Assembly (NCBI GenBank): GCA_004376575.1
Contig: SOJN01000080.1
Coordinates: forward strand, 1 to 64,000
Direction of reading: 5' to 3'
Origin: a candidate division TA06 bacterium
GTDB taxonomy: Bacteria > Hydrothermota > DG-26 > E44-bin18
DNA: 64,000 bases
Both the position numbers and the translations under genes were made by a program. Shown here one piece after another: positions 1 through 7,912 of the stretch. The notes under the pieces were generated by a model. That model did not search any database and was not told where the DNA came from. It worked only from the letters and a program-made list of their open reading frames with translations. Every line of letters starts with the position of its first letter. The first letter of the stretch is position 1.

Positions 1-189
1 GCTCTTGCTCAACCCACGATCGATCATCAATCTCAGATCTACAATCTTCAATGTAGAGGCCTCTCCCCCAGTTTTTTGCCTTTACACCCCCCCACAAAAA
101 CTGCTACATTCTTCCTGGGAGACGAGAATTGGCAAAGTCAACTACCATACCAAGTTCGAAAATGTCAGAAAGTCGAAGATCCTTCGAGT

Positions 190-354
190 ATTCGGAGGAC
201 ACGGTCCCCAATCTTGGTCGACGTGCCAATCGGAAAGATCAGGGAATCCATCGACCTGCCCCGCGAATACCGCAGGGCGCTCATCACCTTTGCGTTAACC
301 GGCACAATTGGTGTGGAGGGCGACACTGGGGGGGAAATTACCGATGCCAAGTAA
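190..354 (+). CDS. possible small ORF or gene remnant upstream of the ImmA/IrrE gene
   Basis: An open frame ending in TAA at 352-354 overlaps the ATG of the next gene by 11 bp, an arrangement typical of translationally coupled genes. The last 45 or so residues, including the stretch around IRESIDLPREYRRALITFAL, look protein-like. No good start codon is visible; a TTG in mid-frame or a frameshifted ATG near 162 are options. It could be the end of an antitoxin-like or regulatory protein, or a degraded gene. I do not recognise a family, and reality of the gene is uncertain. Confidence 0.25.
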   Translation: MRRTRSPILVDVPIGKIRESIDLPREYRRALITFALTGTIGVEGDTGGEITDAK

Positions 355-1531
355 AGTTAGAGCAATTGTCACGCCCGAGCTGATGGTTTGGGCTAGAGAG
401 AAAAGGGCTAGACTTACCTTGGAGGCTGCCGCCAAAAAGATCGGAAGACCCAAAGAAGAAATAGAGGGCTGGGAGAATGGCACTCTCAAGCCAACCATGC
501 CTCAGGCCAGGAATGCGGAGGAAGCGTACAGAGTCCCTTTGGCCTGTTTTTACATGGAAAAACCTCCCAAGGGTTTCGCAGTCTTACGAGACTTCAGGTT
601 CCTCCCGGATGAGTACAGCCCAGAATACAGTCCTAAGCTTTCTTTGCTTGCAGAGGAAACGCAGGACCGCCAACAGTGGATGCGTGATTATCTGATTATG
701 GAGGGAAGGAAGAGGCTGGATTTTGTCGGCTCTGCCGACGTTACAATGGAGCCACGGGACCTGGCCAAGTCCATACGGAAGACCCTCAAGACAACGCCAG
801 ACGATCAGATTTCATGCAGTAGTAGAAGCGATGCACTTAAACTGTGGATGCAGAGCGCTGAGCAAGCAGGTATCTTTGTCTCTCGCGCTCGAGACGTTTC
901 CTGCCTGGAGGCCCGCGGATTCGCGATCTGCGATCCCTACGCTCCTATCATTTTTCTTAATACTAATGATAGCAAGGCTGCGCAGTTCTTTACGCTGGCC
1001 CATGAGCTTGTTCACATATGGATCAATCAGACTGGCGTTTCTAACCTTGAAGATATCTACTCCATGCCAGATACTGATGAAGCTCGAATCGAAATATTCT
1101 GCAACAAGGTTGCCGCCGAAGCCGTCCTTGACTCCAAGACATTCAACCATCTCTGGGCTGAAAGGTCGAAAAACCGTACGATCAATGAGCAAATTGAGGT
1201 AATTTCCGGGGTTTTCAAGGTGAGCGAGGAGGTAGTGGCGCGGCGGCTTCTTGATAAAGATGTAATCTCCCAGCATCGCTATCGTGAGTTGCGTGAATAC
1301 TATCAAGAACGCTGGAAGGAAATGGAGGAAAAAAAGAAGAAAGGCTTTGCTCCCTATCACCTTAGGATGGTGGTGAAACGGGGCTACACGTTTACACAGT
1401 TGGTCCTCGGAGCTTATTACAGGGGATCTGCGGCAGCAACCGAGGCGTCGGCTTTACTGGGAGCTAAGGTCAACCATTTCAATAAAGTGGCGTATTACGC
1501 GCATCTTCCGGAACCTCCGAGCCAGAGATAA
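344..1531 (+). CDS. XRE-type HTH and ImmA/IrrE metallopeptidase protein
   Basis: Two-domain protein of 395 residues. An N-terminal helix-turn-helix-like segment (about residues 10-65) is followed by an ImmA/IrrE (COG2856) peptidase domain with the zinc motif HELVH at residues 220-224. A later EIFCNKVAAEAV segment supplies the usual downstream glutamate. Such proteins cleave repressors or act as antitoxin/regulators of toxins, phages and mobile elements. The ATG at 344 is preferred over the upstream TTG at 308 because a G-rich Shine-Dalgarno tract lies just before it. The stop is followed within 10 bp by a DUF4411 PIN gene, a pairing commonly seen for this family, so the two probably form a toxin-antitoxin-like operon. 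The family call is firm; the biological target is inferred. Confidence 0.9.
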   Translation: MPSKVRAIVTPELMVWAREKRARLTLEAAAKKIGRPKEEIEGWENGTLKPTMPQARNAEEAYRVPLACFYMEKPPKGFAVLRDFRFLPDEYSPEYSPKLSLLAEETQDRQQWMRDYLIMEGRKRLDFVGSADVTMEPRDLAKSIRKTLKTTPDDQISCSSRSDALKLWMQSAEQAGIFVSRARDVSCLEARGFAICDPYAPIIFLNTNDSKAAQFFTLAHELVHIWINQTGVSNLEDIYSMPDTDEARIEIFCNKVAAEAVLDSKTFNHLWAERSKNRTINEQIEVISGVFKVSEEVVARRLLDKDVISQHRYRELREYYQERWKEMEEKKKKGFAPYHLRMVVKRGYTFTQLVLGAYYRGSAAATEASALLGAKVNHFNKVAYYAHLPEPPSQR

Positions 1532-1539
1532 TACATACT

Positions 1540-2010
1540 ATGGAACTGTACTGTCTTGATACGAATGTTCTTATTGAGGGCTGGAATAGGTACTATTCAA
1601 TAAGGATTGCACCCAATTACTGGACCACGCTTGATAGACTGGCCATGAAAAAGAGAGTGTTCTGCACAATGGAGGTTAAACGGGAGATCAAGAGAAAAGA
1701 CGATACATTATATGAGTGGGTTAAGAACCGTCCGCACCTCTTCTGGGAAGTAGACCGAGAGGTTCAAAAAAACCTCAGATGCATAATGAAAGAATACCCG
1801 GCGATCGTCAGTCAATGCAGGAATCGCAATGCTGCCGATCCTTGGGTAATTGCCCATGCATTGACATTGGGAGCAATAGTTGTTACAAAAGAAGAACCTG
1901 CATCAATGAGGATTACGAAGATCAAGATTCCTCACGTTTGCGACAAGCTTGGAGTGCCGTGGATGAATGACTTTCAATTTGTGGAAGAACTAAAGATTCG
2001 ACTCACCTGA
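1540..2010 (+). CDS. DUF4411-family PIN-domain protein
   Basis: A 156-residue single-domain protein with a PIN ribonuclease layout: D7 in the opening YCLDTNVLIEG strand, E45 in the MEVKREI helix, D100 in NAADPWVIAHAL, and a TKE turn near 116-118. These match the acidic residues expected to bind metal in PIN nucleases. The sequence resembles the DUF4411 branch, often encoded beside an ImmA/IrrE protein, as here (gap 8 bp). The likely role is toxin RNase, with the upstream HTH-peptidase as regulator or antitoxin. No experimental role can be read from the sequence, and the RNA target is unknown. Confidence 0.85.
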   Translation: MELYCLDTNVLIEGWNRYYSIRIAPNYWTTLDRLAMKKRVFCTMEVKREIKRKDDTLYEWVKNRPHLFWEVDREVQKNLRCIMKEYPAIVSQCRNRNAADPWVIAHALTLGAIVVTKEEPASMRITKIKIPHVCDKLGVPWMNDFQFVEELKIRLT

Positions 2011-2140
2011 TTATATGGTTACGGACACACCTGGGTGCTTGACTTTTGGCACGGTCCTATAGTTGTCGGAACTTGAGTCTGAATGACAACGTAGAAGGAA
2101 TTGCCTGACGCCGAACTTGTGATAACGAGATGAGAGGATT

Positions 2141-2731
2141 ATGAAATCTGTCGATGAGAAACGCCTATCGCGCAACGAGCGCAAGATCAGCGAGTGGTTA
2201 GAACTCTCTTCAGTCTCAGAATTGCCCGAGTTCCCATTCAGTTCTCTTGAAGAAATCAAATGCGCCAAGCAATCAGGGGATATCTCTTTTGCCGCTGTAT
2301 ATAGATGGAACCTCATCGGAGTGCTGGGGACTCGTGCTGACACTATCATCAGTTACCTCGGGAGTTTGGTTCCCCTTCTGATCAGCATTACCTTCATTGT
2401 CGTATCCTTCATAGCATCCAATCTCTATTACCTTGTTGGGACCCTTTCCACGGCTTTTGGCTTGGCACTTACAAGCTCATATATAAGAGGATGTGTCTAT
2501 ACGCTATTAGGCCTCTGTTGGATACCTGGTATCTACTTCGCATTCAGGAATCCGGCCTTGAGCTGGGTGATAGGTGGTTTCTATGCAGGATACATCTCCG
2601 GAGGTATGATCAGGTGGCGTTTTGGGAGACTGGTTGAAACACGTGCGTTGCAGTCCGAGGTATTCTTCTGCTACCTCTACCTTAACAAGGTTCTGATCAT
2701 CAAAGACAACAAAACAGGCATGCTCATATAG
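2141..2731 (+). CDS. hypothetical multi-pass membrane protein
   Basis: A 196-residue protein with a charged, cytosolic-looking N-terminus of about 65 residues followed by hydrophobic stretches near 70-92, 97-112, 117-135 and 141-158, so probably three or four membrane spans. The tail after residue 160 is polar. I do not recognise a family. It lies 130 bp after the PIN gene on the same strand and faces the OLD-nuclease gene tail to tail. It could be the effector or anchor of a neighbouring defence-like system, but nothing in the sequence proves that. The ATG follows AGAGGATT, a weak ribosome site. Confidence 0.7.
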   Translation: MKSVDEKRLSRNERKISEWLELSSVSELPEFPFSSLEEIKCAKQSGDISFAAVYRWNLIGVLGTRADTIISYLGSLVPLLISITFIVVSFIASNLYYLVGTLSTAFGLALTSSYIRGCVYTLLGLCWIPGIYFAFRNPALSWVIGGFYAGYISGGMIRWRFGRLVETRALQSEVFFCYLYLNKVLIIKDNKTGMLI

Positions 2732-2866
2732 CAGGTCTTTGGCATGGGGTCAAGAAATAGTCTTCTTGGAGACGGTGTATGACATTTCATTTTCAAAGAC
2801 GATATTCTCGTCACTTCCCACGAGCGGTTCCATCCCAGGTCCTGAGACTTCTGGAAGAGGCTGTAC

Positions 2867-4657
2867 TTACATAAGTAATCCTAGGCCTTCGGTGAAAATC
2901 GTCTTGAGGGTTTCCTCGTGTAAGATTGACTGCTCCCCGCTTCTGACTCTTCTTGCTGCCTCTACATACTTTCCCTTCGAGCTCGCAGACAGCCCGACAT
3001 AGTCCTCAATCTCGCCGTGGGGGAGCACCCAAATTCTGCTGTTTTTCAGTTCCTTAAGAATGATTTCCCTTTCCTCCTGAAAGTCCTGGTCTATGATTTC
3101 TGCGGCCCTACGCTTCTTGCCTCTCTTAATACTCTTTTGCCCAGCATTTGTTTCAACAATTCCTTCCGCGCCCGCTTTTTCCCAGAAGCCCTCAAGAAAC
3201 TTGGAGTATTCGCCCCCCTTGCACACCACTCCAGCACCACGCCAGAGGAAATCGACATCTGTGACGCAGATCGCCTCTAGTCCAAGGTCCTCTAGCATTC
3301 TAGTGCAGTCAAGGGAGACATCCTTGGACTCGCTATCGATTATTGCCAGACCAAGAGAATCAAGGGATTTTTCCGCCCACTTCTCAACGATTGCTTCGTA
3401 TAAAATCACGTCTGATGGACCTTCTACGACTGCAACCTTGTCGGCAAAGAGGAATTTGGAACTCCTCTGATACTGCAGCAGGTCTCGAACTCTCCTCTCG
3501 TTAGTTTTGAATAGGTCTCCACTATGAGCAGTCAGCTTAGTGGTTTTCGCTTTTCCGGTTTTTGCCGAGGACTTCCTTACCAAGATGACATCCGGAAGTG
3601 TCTGCCTGCTAACCATACTTGGAGAGTGGGTCGCAAGCGCGACTTGATTTGATTTCGAGATATCCTCCAGTGCATCGCGCATAGTCCCCAATACCGTGGG
3701 ATGAAGGAATATTTCCGGCTCCTCGATGAGAAGCAAGAATGGTCTCTTGAGTCCACTCTCACTCTTCTGGTCCTCGCGCAGTTGTTCCGCCAGGCTACGC
3801 AATAAAGCCACATACAGCGCTCTCTGGACGCCTTCTCCCTTTCCTTCCGTAGGCGTCCAGGTGCCGCCGTCAAAAAGTTCCAGTCGCGAGCTTGCCATCA
3901 GTCCAGACACCTCTGGGAAGTCTATCTTAATCCGAACATCTACATCTCCAAATACACGCTGCAGGTTCGCACGGATTCTTCTTTCAATGTCTTTAATGCC
4001 CTGAGCTCTCTGATCGACTTGCTTGGTTTTGCCGTTATCTGTAATGATTTCGGCCACATTGAGAAGATGATTTGCCTGCTCATAGGCTTCGGCCAACTCT
4101 TTGGATACTTCTTCTTGAACTCTCGCTAGAACCTGTTTTATCAGCTTCCCAAGGGTTGCGGAGGACTTCCCCTGCGCCTCGGCGCTGGGGTCTTGAAAAG
4201 CCTCAATGAAGATGACTTGTGGCAGAAGTTGTTTTAGGGCTGCATCTATGCCAGTCTTCAGTCCATAGGCGCCTTCGTTCAAATCGAAAACTTCCAGCTT
4301 TCCAGCAGAACCAGTTGGGTCAACTTTCCTACGAACTCTGAGACGCCCGTCTTTGATGTCCGATTCAATCTTTGCCCGGTGGGCCTTGGAACTCAAATCC
4401 AGAAAATGATCGACATTCTCTATTTTGGCTTCGAATTCGATGCTAGTATCCGTTGCATAGAAGTCCTCCTGTGAGAAATCCTTGCTTGTACCCTCAAGCA
4501 GAAGCCTAAGTGCACACAGAACATTTGATTTCCCGACATTATTCTTGCCTATCAGAACGGAGAACGGCTCGAAGGAAAATTCTTCCTTCTCTATCGACTT
4601 GAAGTTTTTTACCGACATCTCGCTTATATACATGACCTTGGTTCCACTATCCTGCAT
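2867..4657 (-). CDS. OLD-family ATP-dependent endonuclease (AAA ATPase plus TOPRIM)
   Basis: About 596 residues from the ATG at 4657, which directly follows an AGGGGGAG tract; a TTG at 4687 extends the frame by 10 residues. The N-terminal ABC-type ATPase has Walker A GKNNVGKS (residues 37-44), a long insertion with coiled-coil character, Walker B FLLLIEEPE (about 307-315) and the H-loop THSP (343-346). The C-terminal TOPRIM domain shows VVEGPSD (410-416) and a DVD motif near 468. This is the COG3593/OLD architecture used by phage-exclusion nucleases and by GajA of Gabija. It is the last gene of a four-gene minus-strand operon with a Rad50-like ATPase and a PD-(D/E)XK protein. No UvrD-like GajB partner is present, so this is not classical Gabija. 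Confidence 0.9.
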   Translation of the reverse strand: MQDSGTKVMYISEMSVKNFKSIEKEEFSFEPFSVLIGKNNVGKSNVLCALRLLLEGTSKDFSQEDFYATDTSIEFEAKIENVDHFLDLSSKAHRAKIESDIKDGRLRVRRKVDPTGSAGKLEVFDLNEGAYGLKTGIDAALKQLLPQVIFIEAFQDPSAEAQGKSSATLGKLIKQVLARVQEEVSKELAEAYEQANHLLNVAEIITDNGKTKQVDQRAQGIKDIERRIRANLQRVFGDVDVRIKIDFPEVSGLMASSRLELFDGGTWTPTEGKGEGVQRALYVALLRSLAEQLREDQKSESGLKRPFLLLIEEPEIFLHPTVLGTMRDALEDISKSNQVALATHSPSMVSRQTLPDVILVRKSSAKTGKAKTTKLTAHSGDLFKTNERRVRDLLQYQRSSKFLFADKVAVVEGPSDVILYEAIVEKWAEKSLDSLGLAIIDSESKDVSLDCTRMLEDLGLEAICVTDVDFLWRGAGVVCKGGEYSKFLEGFWEKAGAEGIVETNAGQKSIKRGKKRRAAEIIDQDFQEEREIILKELKNSRIWVLPHGEIEDYVGLSASSKGKYVEAARRVRSGEQSILHEETLKTIFTEGLGLLM

Positions 4658-4775
4658 TTCTCCCCCTCTTTCTGACAGGCTTCCCAAGGGTCAGAGGCCG
4701 GCTCCCTTCGGTTCGGCGTCAACAAACCAGGATGTCGCTCAGGAGCTTGGCTTCACATTTACCATGCTCGTCGCG

Positions 4776-5279
4776 CTACCGTGTTAAGTCTTTCTCCTCG
4801 CTGAGTTTTTCATACAACACCTTGGTACCAAGGGTTGCCAATTCAAGTCGCTCTTCCAGTACATGCGGAAAGACTTCATTTACTTGGTCTTCCAGGGAAC
4901 CTATGGAATGCTGCTTGAGAAATGAGATCGGCCATTTCCCCGGACTCAATTCGTCGGCTTTGGCAAGAACCCAGAGGCAGTCCAAATCCGGATAGGACAG
5001 AACGGCGATTATCGAACTGTCGAGATACTCCTTGACACCTTCTAGGTCATCATCTTTGATTGCTGCTTCGGCGCTCGATTGAGTCTTAACCTCAATTGCA
5101 AGCTTTTCGTCGCCCCCGATAGCAACCATATCAGGTCTGCCAGACAGCTGGAATATCTGAATCTTGAAGCCTAGTCTGAGGAGACAGAAGCCAAGTAGGA
5201 TTTGACATATCTTTCCGAATTCCTGGGCGCCATGTCTCGCCCACAGCTTTTCCAACTGAGAGTAAACCTTGGTTCTCAC
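4776..5279 (-). CDS. PD-(D/E)XK nuclease-like protein
   Basis: A 167-residue protein starting with GTG at 5279, 24 bp after the Rad50-like gene. An N-terminal helical part (residues 1-40) leads into SGRPDMVAIGG and LAIEVKTQ, giving D50 and E63-x-K65. This is the classic D-(E/D)xK metal-binding arrangement of restriction-endonuclease-like folds, with hydrophobic beta strands around it. The C-terminal half is not recognisable. It probably supplies, or assists, DNA cleavage for the adjacent ATPase. A non-catalytic DNA-binding role is possible. The nuclease call rests on motif and context, not on full-length similarity. Confidence 0.7.
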   Translation of the reverse strand: MRTKVYSQLEKLWARHGAQEFGKICQILLGFCLLRLGFKIQIFQLSGRPDMVAIGGDEKLAIEVKTQSSAEAAIKDDDLEGVKEYLDSSIIAVLSYPDLDCLWVLAKADELSPGKWPISFLKQHSIGSLEDQVNEVFPHVLEERLELATLGTKVLYEKLSEEKDLTR

Positions 5280-5303
5280 TCTTTCACCCTATTGCCTTCT
5301 CCC

Positions 5304-7478
5304 TTACATCTTGACTATGGGGCCCTCCTTGCTCCAGCCTTCATATTTGAGGACGACATATCCGCCTTTGGGGGAAAAAGCAGTCTCGACTTCGTTTCTT
5401 AATTCTGAGTCCTGTGTGGAAATTATTACTTGATGTTGGTTGGATACGTCTTCTAACACTTTCACTAGAGATCGCTTATGCTCTGTATCAAGGCTCTGAG
5501 AGGGGTCATCCAGTATGATGAAGTTGGTCTTACGGTCCAAGATTGAGGCAAGAGAAAGGAAAACCGAGAGAGCAGCGCAGTTCATCTGACCTGCACTGAA
5601 CCGTGTACTTATAAGAGTCTGCTTTTTGTCCTTGATATTGAGTGCTCTGATGTTGTAGGTGTTTTTTTGAACTCCGCGAACATTGCGCTGGTCTGCGTCT
5701 ATTCGTATAGCGCTGTAATAGGGATGATTACAAAGAGTATTGTAGTAGCTGGACATTTTCTTTTTTCCTTTATCAATAAACTCACGAGCAAGATTGGTCT
5801 GTGTCGTTGCCAGAGCATCCGAAATCTTTTTCAGGCGCTTGTGGAGCGAAGCTATCTCGGTAATCTGTCCTTTAAGTGTCCTTATCTGGGAGTCTTCCTT
5901 GGCGAAGGTTGCCCTAATTTTTTCGTATTCTGAATCCTTTTCAAGCACGCGTAAAATGACTCTGCATTGGTCCACGGATTCTTCAATTCCCTGAAGGGTC
6001 TCATTCTTTTTGCTAAGAGTTTTTTCTGCTTTCGTCGCCTTATCCTTCAGCTCAGCTATCTTTCTATGCGCCTCCCCGATGAGACTGGAAGCTTCCTTGG
6101 ACTTTGATTGGAGGATCTTCGCCAGGGAGTCAATTACCTTGTCTTTTGCCTCTTTGGCCTCCTGGACAACCTCGATTGCCTTAGATATGGTTCTCCTGTG
6201 GTCTCGAGATTGCATCAAGTCTTCCCTTATTTTGTTCCGTTCTTTATCGATTTCCGAAAGCCTTCTCTTGAGACCCACGCTGACCTTCTTTTCCAGCCTC
6301 GTGCGGACATCGTGGGCGTCTATTCTGCCATCGCAGAGCGGGCAGTTCTTCGGCTTTAGCTTGGAAAGTATCTCTATTCCGTCCGCTACGAGCCTAGAAG
6401 TGCTGTCCACGGCTTCTCTCTCACTTCTCAGCTTGTTTTCCTTGTTCTTGAACTTGATCTCACTCTTTTCTATCTCCTCTATTGTACCCCATTTTTTCTC
6501 CATTGCCCTGTGTTCGTTTGTAGCCCCCTTCAGTTCGGAAACAGCCGTTTTCAATTGCCCCTCCCCACTTGCCAGTTTCCGTAAGTCTCTTTGGAGTTTG
6601 TCGAGCCTTGATGTGGCTGCAATCTGTGTTCTGCACCTGTTGACCGCAGTCTTGACTTTCCTTAGGCCTTTGGAAATATCTTCCTCAGTGGACACCTCCA
6701 AGAATGGAGGTTCTTGTATGCCACAGTCTTCAGCTGCACCTAGTGTGTCGCTTTTGATCCCTTTGAACCTTCTGAGACATTCCTCAAGCTTGAAGTCCTT
6801 CCTCTTCAAGCCCAGGTCGAATGCTTCCTTCCTCGCTTTTGCTATCTCTATCTCTGCCTGCTGAGTCGCACCCTTTATCCTTTCTTCCAATTTCTCCTTC
6901 TCGTCCACAAGGGTGTCGTGTTCGTCTCGGACCTTTGTGATCGGTATTGCTGACATCAACTCTCTCGTCTTCTCGAGTCCAAAAAGTCTATCTAGAGCTG
7001 AGTCCCTCTCCTCCGGATTCTCCGTTAGCATCGCTCTCACTGCTTCTTGATGTAGGAACACCGACCGATGGAAATCCTCGAAAGTACCGAATATCGAGTG
7101 GATACGATTTGCAGCGTCATCACCCACTAGTTCTTCTTCGGGACTTGTGAAAAGCAAATCAGAGCTTCTTTTCTTAGCGTGTTTCTCCCTGCAAATGGTG
7201 TATTCTGCATCGCCGTCTTTCAATTTGAGTGTGACCCTCGCCGTTTGATCTATCTTGTTCGCATTGACGAACTCTGCCTGTGTGCGACTTTCAGAACACT
7301 TTATGTGAGCAATGCTCCCAAACAGTGCCCACTCTATTGCACATAGAGTGCTGGATTTGCCTGTTCCTATCGGACCCGTCAGGAGGGCATGCGAACTCGC
7401 GAAGTCCATCGTCTGAGGACCATTGAACCCTCTCAGCCCTTCTATGGCAATACTGTCTATTACAAAACCTGTCGGCAT
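5304..7478 (-). CDS. Rad50/SbcC-like SMC-family ATPase with zinc hook
   Basis: About 724 residues from an ATG at 7478 with a strong AGGAGGTG ribosome site. Walker A GPIGTGKSS lies at residues 35-43. Long coiled-coil segments run from about 180 to 600, and a central CPLC (379-382) is the zinc-hook signature of Rad50/SbcC. Near the C-terminus come an FSAGQM signature, Walker B NFIILDDPSQSLD and an STQD switch segment. Rad50-type proteins tether DNA ends and gate a nuclease; the usual partner is an SbcD/Mre11 phosphoesterase, but here the following genes are a PD-(D/E)XK protein and an OLD nuclease. It is shorter than canonical SbcC (about 1,000 residues). A defence or DNA-end-processing role is inferred. 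Confidence 0.88.
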   Translation of the reverse strand: MPTGFVIDSIAIEGLRGFNGPQTMDFASSHALLTGPIGTGKSSTLCAIEWALFGSIAHIKCSESRTQAEFVNANKIDQTARVTLKLKDGDAEYTICREKHAKKRSSDLLFTSPEEELVGDDAANRIHSIFGTFEDFHRSVFLHQEAVRAMLTENPEERDSALDRLFGLEKTRELMSAIPITKVRDEHDTLVDEKEKLEERIKGATQQAEIEIAKARKEAFDLGLKRKDFKLEECLRRFKGIKSDTLGAAEDCGIQEPPFLEVSTEEDISKGLRKVKTAVNRCRTQIAATSRLDKLQRDLRKLASGEGQLKTAVSELKGATNEHRAMEKKWGTIEEIEKSEIKFKNKENKLRSEREAVDSTSRLVADGIEILSKLKPKNCPLCDGRIDAHDVRTRLEKKVSVGLKRRLSEIDKERNKIREDLMQSRDHRRTISKAIEVVQEAKEAKDKVIDSLAKILQSKSKEASSLIGEAHRKIAELKDKATKAEKTLSKKNETLQGIEESVDQCRVILRVLEKDSEYEKIRATFAKEDSQIRTLKGQITEIASLHKRLKKISDALATTQTNLAREFIDKGKKKMSSYYNTLCNHPYYSAIRIDADQRNVRGVQKNTYNIRALNIKDKKQTLISTRFSAGQMNCAALSVFLSLASILDRKTNFIILDDPSQSLDTEHKRSLVKVLEDVSNQHQVIISTQDSELRNEVETAFSPKGGYVVLKYEGWSKEGPIVKM

Positions 7479-7482
7479 CGGT

Positions 7483-7713
7483 TCACCTCCTGGTTCTGGT
7501 TTTTCTCTTCTTGGGCATTGCTTTCTTTGTTTCTCTAATTTGCTTCCTGGCAACGCTCTTGATGTTGTTTGCCATTTTACTAATGCCCTCACGTACTACG
7601 TCTGGCCCTCCCACTTCAAACCACTCAGTCATTTTCCCCCAGAGCTCAATTGTTTTCGAGTCAGCACCGGTCTCTTTGAGGTGTTTTGTCACCATGTCCT
7701 CTAGTGTCACCAT
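7483..7713 (-). CDS. small basic hypothetical protein heading the Rad50-like operon
   Basis: A 76-residue protein whose stop lies only a few bases before the Rad50-like start. The ATG at 7713 is chosen because AGGAGGTG sits just upstream; the frame could open at a GTG at 7722 but that would overlap the ribosome site. The N-terminal half is mixed helical (LEDMVTKHLKETG...IELWGKMTEWF) and the tail is strongly basic, with a KKAMPKKRKTRTRR end, suggesting nucleic-acid binding. I know no family. Tight spacing makes it part of the same operon, as an adaptor or regulator. It is short, so some doubt remains. Confidence 0.6.
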   Translation of the reverse strand: MVTLEDMVTKHLKETGADSKTIELWGKMTEWFEVGGPDVVREGISKMANNIKSVARKQIRETKKAMPKKRKTRTRR

Positions 7714-7739
7714 GCTTCTCACCTCCTCGGCACATCAAT

Positions 7740-7912
7740 ACCTACCGTGCTTGAACACCTTCATATTGCTTCTCACACTCTCTGCCACAGCACCAGACAG
7801 GCACGCGTGGCAGCTGAACCTTGGCTCGGTGTTTAACACTATGACAGTTCTATTCCGGTTTGCGCATTCCACCGTTTGCCCTTCTGTAAAACCCAGCAAC
7901 GGAAGAGAGCTT
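7740..7912. repeat. intergenic repeat shared with 20,160-20,262
   Basis: This spacer between the exported-protein gene end and the small basic gene is closely similar to the sequence after the beta-helix gene stop (20,160-20,262). Both contain CACTATGACAGTTCTATTCC and GTTTGCCCTTCTGTA blocks. The similarity continues into the last coding third of both genes, so it marks a shared 3-prime cassette end rather than a gene. A short minus-strand frame here is not convincing. Confidence 0.6.

Noticed and set aside
5-298. 97-codon plus-strand ORF at the window start
   Set aside because: Composition is not protein-like and no ribosome site exists; the overlapping frame ending at 354 is the better candidate.
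2867-4657. Classical Gabija system
   Set aside because: The OLD-TOPRIM protein resembles GajA, but no UvrD-like GajB helicase is adjacent; the partners are a Rad50-like ATPase and a PD-(D/E)XK protein.
6010-6864. Long plus-strand ORF of 284 codons
   Set aside because: It lies wholly antisense to the Rad50-like gene, is serine/leucine-rich low-complexity as expected opposite a coiled coil, and has no ribosome site.
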